From the NCBI GenBank assembly GCA_030141605.1, contig JAQGDQ010001680.1:1-22697 (forward strand): 22,697 bases of DNA. The letters run 5' to 3'. Numbering within the stretch: the stretch's first letter is position 1; every line of letters starts with the position of its first letter. A program made the position numbers and the translations under genes. This DNA comes from Tubiluchus corallicola (Eukaryota > Priapulida > Priapulimorpha > Priapulimorphida > Tubiluchidae). Of this stretch, positions 20,130-22,697 are shown in pieces. A model generated the notes under the pieces. The model saw nothing but the letters and a program-made list of their open reading frames with translations. It did not search any database and was not told the origin of the DNA.

Positions 20130-20221
20130 GGGTTAGAGGTCATAGAGGAGGAGTGGCTCTGCATCCTAGACATAAAAGAGCCATTGTCCGGGATACGAGG
20201 ATGCTGCGTATAAGAAATGAG
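20130..20221 (+). CDS. candidate internal coding exon, product unknown
   Basis: A long pyrimidine tract ending CTTCCTCCTCCAG (AG at 20128-20129) precedes a 92-base block that ends ATGAG|GTAAGG (donor from 20222). Both splice sites are close to consensus. Only one frame is open throughout: two leading bases, then 30 codons beginning VRGHRGGVALH and ending MLRIRNE. The peptide is Arg/His-rich, and I do not recognise the family. The block is less AT-rich than its surroundings and contains GGAGGAG (20147-20153), a typical exonic enhancer word that is also complementary to the CTCCTCC of the acceptor tract. Neighbouring exons were not found in the window. A non-coding exon is also possible. Confidence 0.4.
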
Positions 20222-20866
20222 GTAAGGTTTAATTTGAAATAGAAAAGCTCTTCAGGTGGGACGCCAAAATATTGTGATCGTAATTAAACCTGGGGTTCTA
20301 AATACACGTTCTGAGGGCTGCAGGATTTTTTTTCAACAGTAACGTCCTTTGCGAGTCTTACGATGTGGGCTAATCGAAAAAAATTCAAAAATGAACTGAA
20401 AAATACTATACTAGCCTTCAAAAAAAATTATGTGAAAAGATCAAACCGCACCTTATGTATTATCAACGTTCACCCAGAAGTCTGTAGTCAGTGGCAGATC
20501 AAAACTTTTCATACATTTATATCATGTCAACAAACTAAAACCCAAAAACTCAAGTCACAAAGACAAAACATCAATAAAGCATCCAATTTCAATTTCATAC
20601 GTTTAGTATTTTACAAAAAAACTATTTTGTAAATATAGTAAATGCGTTAAATTTTCCGAACTGCGTGAAATGAAATGTAAAGCTTATGTACTTATGTGAT
20701 TAATTACAGCCTCACTGGTGTTTTTAATTCAAATTCAGTTTATTGTATAACACTTTTGCTCACAGCAGTCGAAACACTGGTTATATTATCAACTTTTGAA
20801 TGTGTAGTTACCGCTCAATGATGTGTATTTTTTACCAATAAAGAATTTTAGTATTATTGTTGTAGT
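20222..20866. other. no recognisable gene
   Basis: Contains an 89-codon plus frame (20363-20632), Lys/Asn/Gln-rich and without recognisable motif, in a poor setting for a gene. AATAAA occurs at about 20838 but belongs to no defined transcript. Confidence 0.5.
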
Positions 20867-20883
20867 TATAATAATAATAATAT

Positions 20884-20979
<96 letters not shown>

Positions 20980-21005
20980 TATTATTATTATTATTATTAT
21001 TATTA
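20867..21005. repeat. (AAT)n tract switching to (ATT)n
   Basis: AAT repeats run to about 20980 and then invert to ATT for eight units. The last part is therefore a perfect self-complementary palindrome. A single ATATTATAATA interruption lies near 20880. Confidence 0.98.
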
Positions 21006-21217
21006 ACCCAGCCACTGGGGCAGCAGTCCAGCTGAACTCAGTGCCGGTCTCAAGCCCAGGTAAATGGGGAGGGTTATCAGGATAGGGCTAGCAACCCACT
21101 GGCGTGAAAGACCTCTTATGCTCAAGAAACGCATGGTGAACCAAGAGGAAATGAAAGATTTCTCAGGGGTTCACCAGCTGACAGATAATATATCTACTAG
21201 GCGGATGGGTGAGATAG
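21006..21217 (+). mobile_element. possible RTE-like or SINE-like retroelement fragment
   Basis: A non-repetitive, less AT-rich block of about 210 bp lies between two trinucleotide tracts. It contains GTGCCGGTCTCAAGCCCAGG followed by TAAATGGGGAGGGTT and GGGCTAGCAACCC. These words resemble, from memory, a motif common in RTE-type and SINE-like repeats of aquatic animals. The adjoining ATT tract would fit a retroelement 3' tail. No reverse transcriptase is encoded. The assignment needs a repeat-library match. Confidence 0.4.
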
Positions 21218-21378
<161 letters not shown>

Positions 21379-21420
21379 TGTAATGAGGTAAGACATGACG
21401 TACGGGAGGAAATCTCATAA

Positions 21421-21434
21421 GGGGGGGGGGGGGG
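21421..21434. repeat. G14 homopolymer
   Basis: Fourteen consecutive G residues in AT-rich DNA. G/C homopolymers also occur within the hAT-type elements of this window, so this may mark a decayed relative. Confidence 0.9.
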
Positions 21435-21571
21435 CAGAAGGAATTTGCTCTGAAAATATTCTAACTTGCCATAGCCTATATCATTTCCAAATAAGGGCAA
21501 ACAGTATGGTACATATATAGTTTTACGTGACTGACAAAAGTGTCTAAAAACAAAACATTTATAGGCCAACT

Positions 21572-22150
21572 CAGGGCCAGATTTAGATGAAGAGAGGCGC
21601 TCAACTTGTGAGGTCCCATTCGCAACCCCCGACGTGTCAAACAGAGGCTGAGCATCGCCTATCCCCGACTCTCAAGACAAGAGAAAGATGAGAGTGTTTT
21701 TTAAACAAAAATTTAAGCCGAGGGTAATGGCAGGTGTTTAATAAAGAATCACAATTTACAACTCTTTCTAATCGGAATTCTCACTCCAAATGATGCAACA
21801 GCATTGTTAAATACTGCAGTGAACGCAGACATGTGTAAATTCAATGTTAAAACAAAGATTGTGAAAAACTTTTCGCAAAACTGAACTTTACTAATATTTT
21901 GATTTTACAAGCAGAAATTAGAAGAATTTTTTAGAAAAATGAAATTGTAAATTTACTTTTGCATTCCTTGAAGAAATGAGTTTACAGATTTTATTTTTTG
22001 TGCATTTTAAGCATTTTTTTTTAAAAAATTCAATATTAAATTTTGAAATTTTACCATACAATTATTTGCCCTGAAAATGTAAAATTTATTTTCTCTGGGA
22101 GGGCAACCGCCTCCCCCTGACCTCCCCCCCCGCCTTGTACGCCTATCAGG
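21572..22150. mobile_element. possible degraded hAT-like remnant
   Basis: CAGGGCCAGATTTAG at 21572 resembles a hAT terminal sequence. About 570 bp later, CCTCCCCCTGACCTCCCCCC followed by CTTGTACGCCTATC resembles the opposite end of such elements. The two ends do not match each other closely and no 8-bp duplication was found. They may be fragments of two different elements. The sequence between is AT-rich with no gene. Confidence 0.3.
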
Positions 22151-22697
22151 TTGGAAGAAGAAATGATGCCGTTTTTAACGACACCGATGAGAGCCAAAAA
22201 CAGAAATTCAGAACGGACGGTTAGGTCACTTTGAGGGACGTGGTAAAAATTTGCAAAAATCAACGCCTCCTCTGGAATTAACTCAAGTGGGTGTGTTTAA
22301 CCTTGAGAGGTCCTCACAGTTCTGCGGTAGTGTTGATAAGAGTATTCGTTTAATCTGTCAGAAGACTGTTATGTACGCCGTCTGTAATTACAAGTAATAA
22401 TAATATCCAAAATTCATATATATAAACCAGCAACTCTTTATACGGCTAATCCTTGCAAGATATATAGGTAAGATAAGTGTATAGGCTTACGAGTGTTTTC
22501 AGTGTTTTGAAGGCCAGATCATCAACGCCATCTTTTGCGTTCATCATATCCACGTCAATAATAACAATTTCGTGCAAAAAGTTTTTGAAATAGTGAAAAA
22601 CGGGTTTCTTGTCAATATGTTATTAGTTTACACGTGCGTTTGATATTGCGAATGGTTGAAATTTATCATGATCACGTGACTATAAACATACAGTGAA
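22151..22697. other. no recognisable gene
   Basis: AT-rich sequence to the end of the window. CACGTG boxes occur at 22631-22636 and 22673-22678 (the latter as ATCACGTGAC). No open frame of note is present. Confidence 0.6.

Overview
This is animal nuclear DNA. It is AT-rich and gene-poor, with long microsatellites, minisatellites and short non-autonomous transposons, and it has no operon-like gene packing. The single clear gene encodes a metazoan-type carboxypeptidase Q. The repeat style (AAT/ATT tracts, short hAT elements, TTAGGG-like patches) suggests a marine invertebrate, perhaps a mollusc or other lophotrochozoan. That placement is inference from general appearance, and no marker gene in the window fixes the species.

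Layout. 1-785 is an 83/84-bp minisatellite rich in CACGTG boxes. 786-4595 has no recognisable gene but holds a fold-back element with TTAGGG-like loops (about 2421-2608). 4596-5200 is a complete hAT-type miniature transposon with a perfect 8-bp target duplication and a roughly 214-bp CT tract inside it. A second, inverted copy lies at 10586-10986. Between them are a weak candidate first exon on the minus strand (6229-6286) and a 96-bp Asn/Thr-type minisatellite (8640-9230). 10987-13600 is AT-rich and empty apart from a TA/CA/TG microsatellite near 12.1 kb.

An apparent promoter zone (about 13640-14042) leads to the intronless 472-codon carboxypeptidase Q gene at 14043-15461 (+), which has a poly(A) signal at 15550. 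Downstream are a GTAC-rich palindromic patch (about 15735-15860), a candidate minus-strand first coding exon (16760-16856), and a roughly 540-bp palindromic element (17198-17735) built of 20-bp repeats in opposite orientation on its two arms. A promoter-like cluster (NRF1-like site and perfect GTCACGTGAC box, 18853-18931) and a well-formed internal exon candidate (20130-20221, +) hint at a second plus-strand gene whose other exons I cannot identify. The last 2 kb holds long complementary AAT/ATT tracts around a retroelement-like segment, then degraded hAT-like sequence.

The carboxypeptidase Q gene, the microsatellites and the hAT pair are secure. The splice-site-based exons and the transcription-factor sites are hypotheses from motif reading alone.
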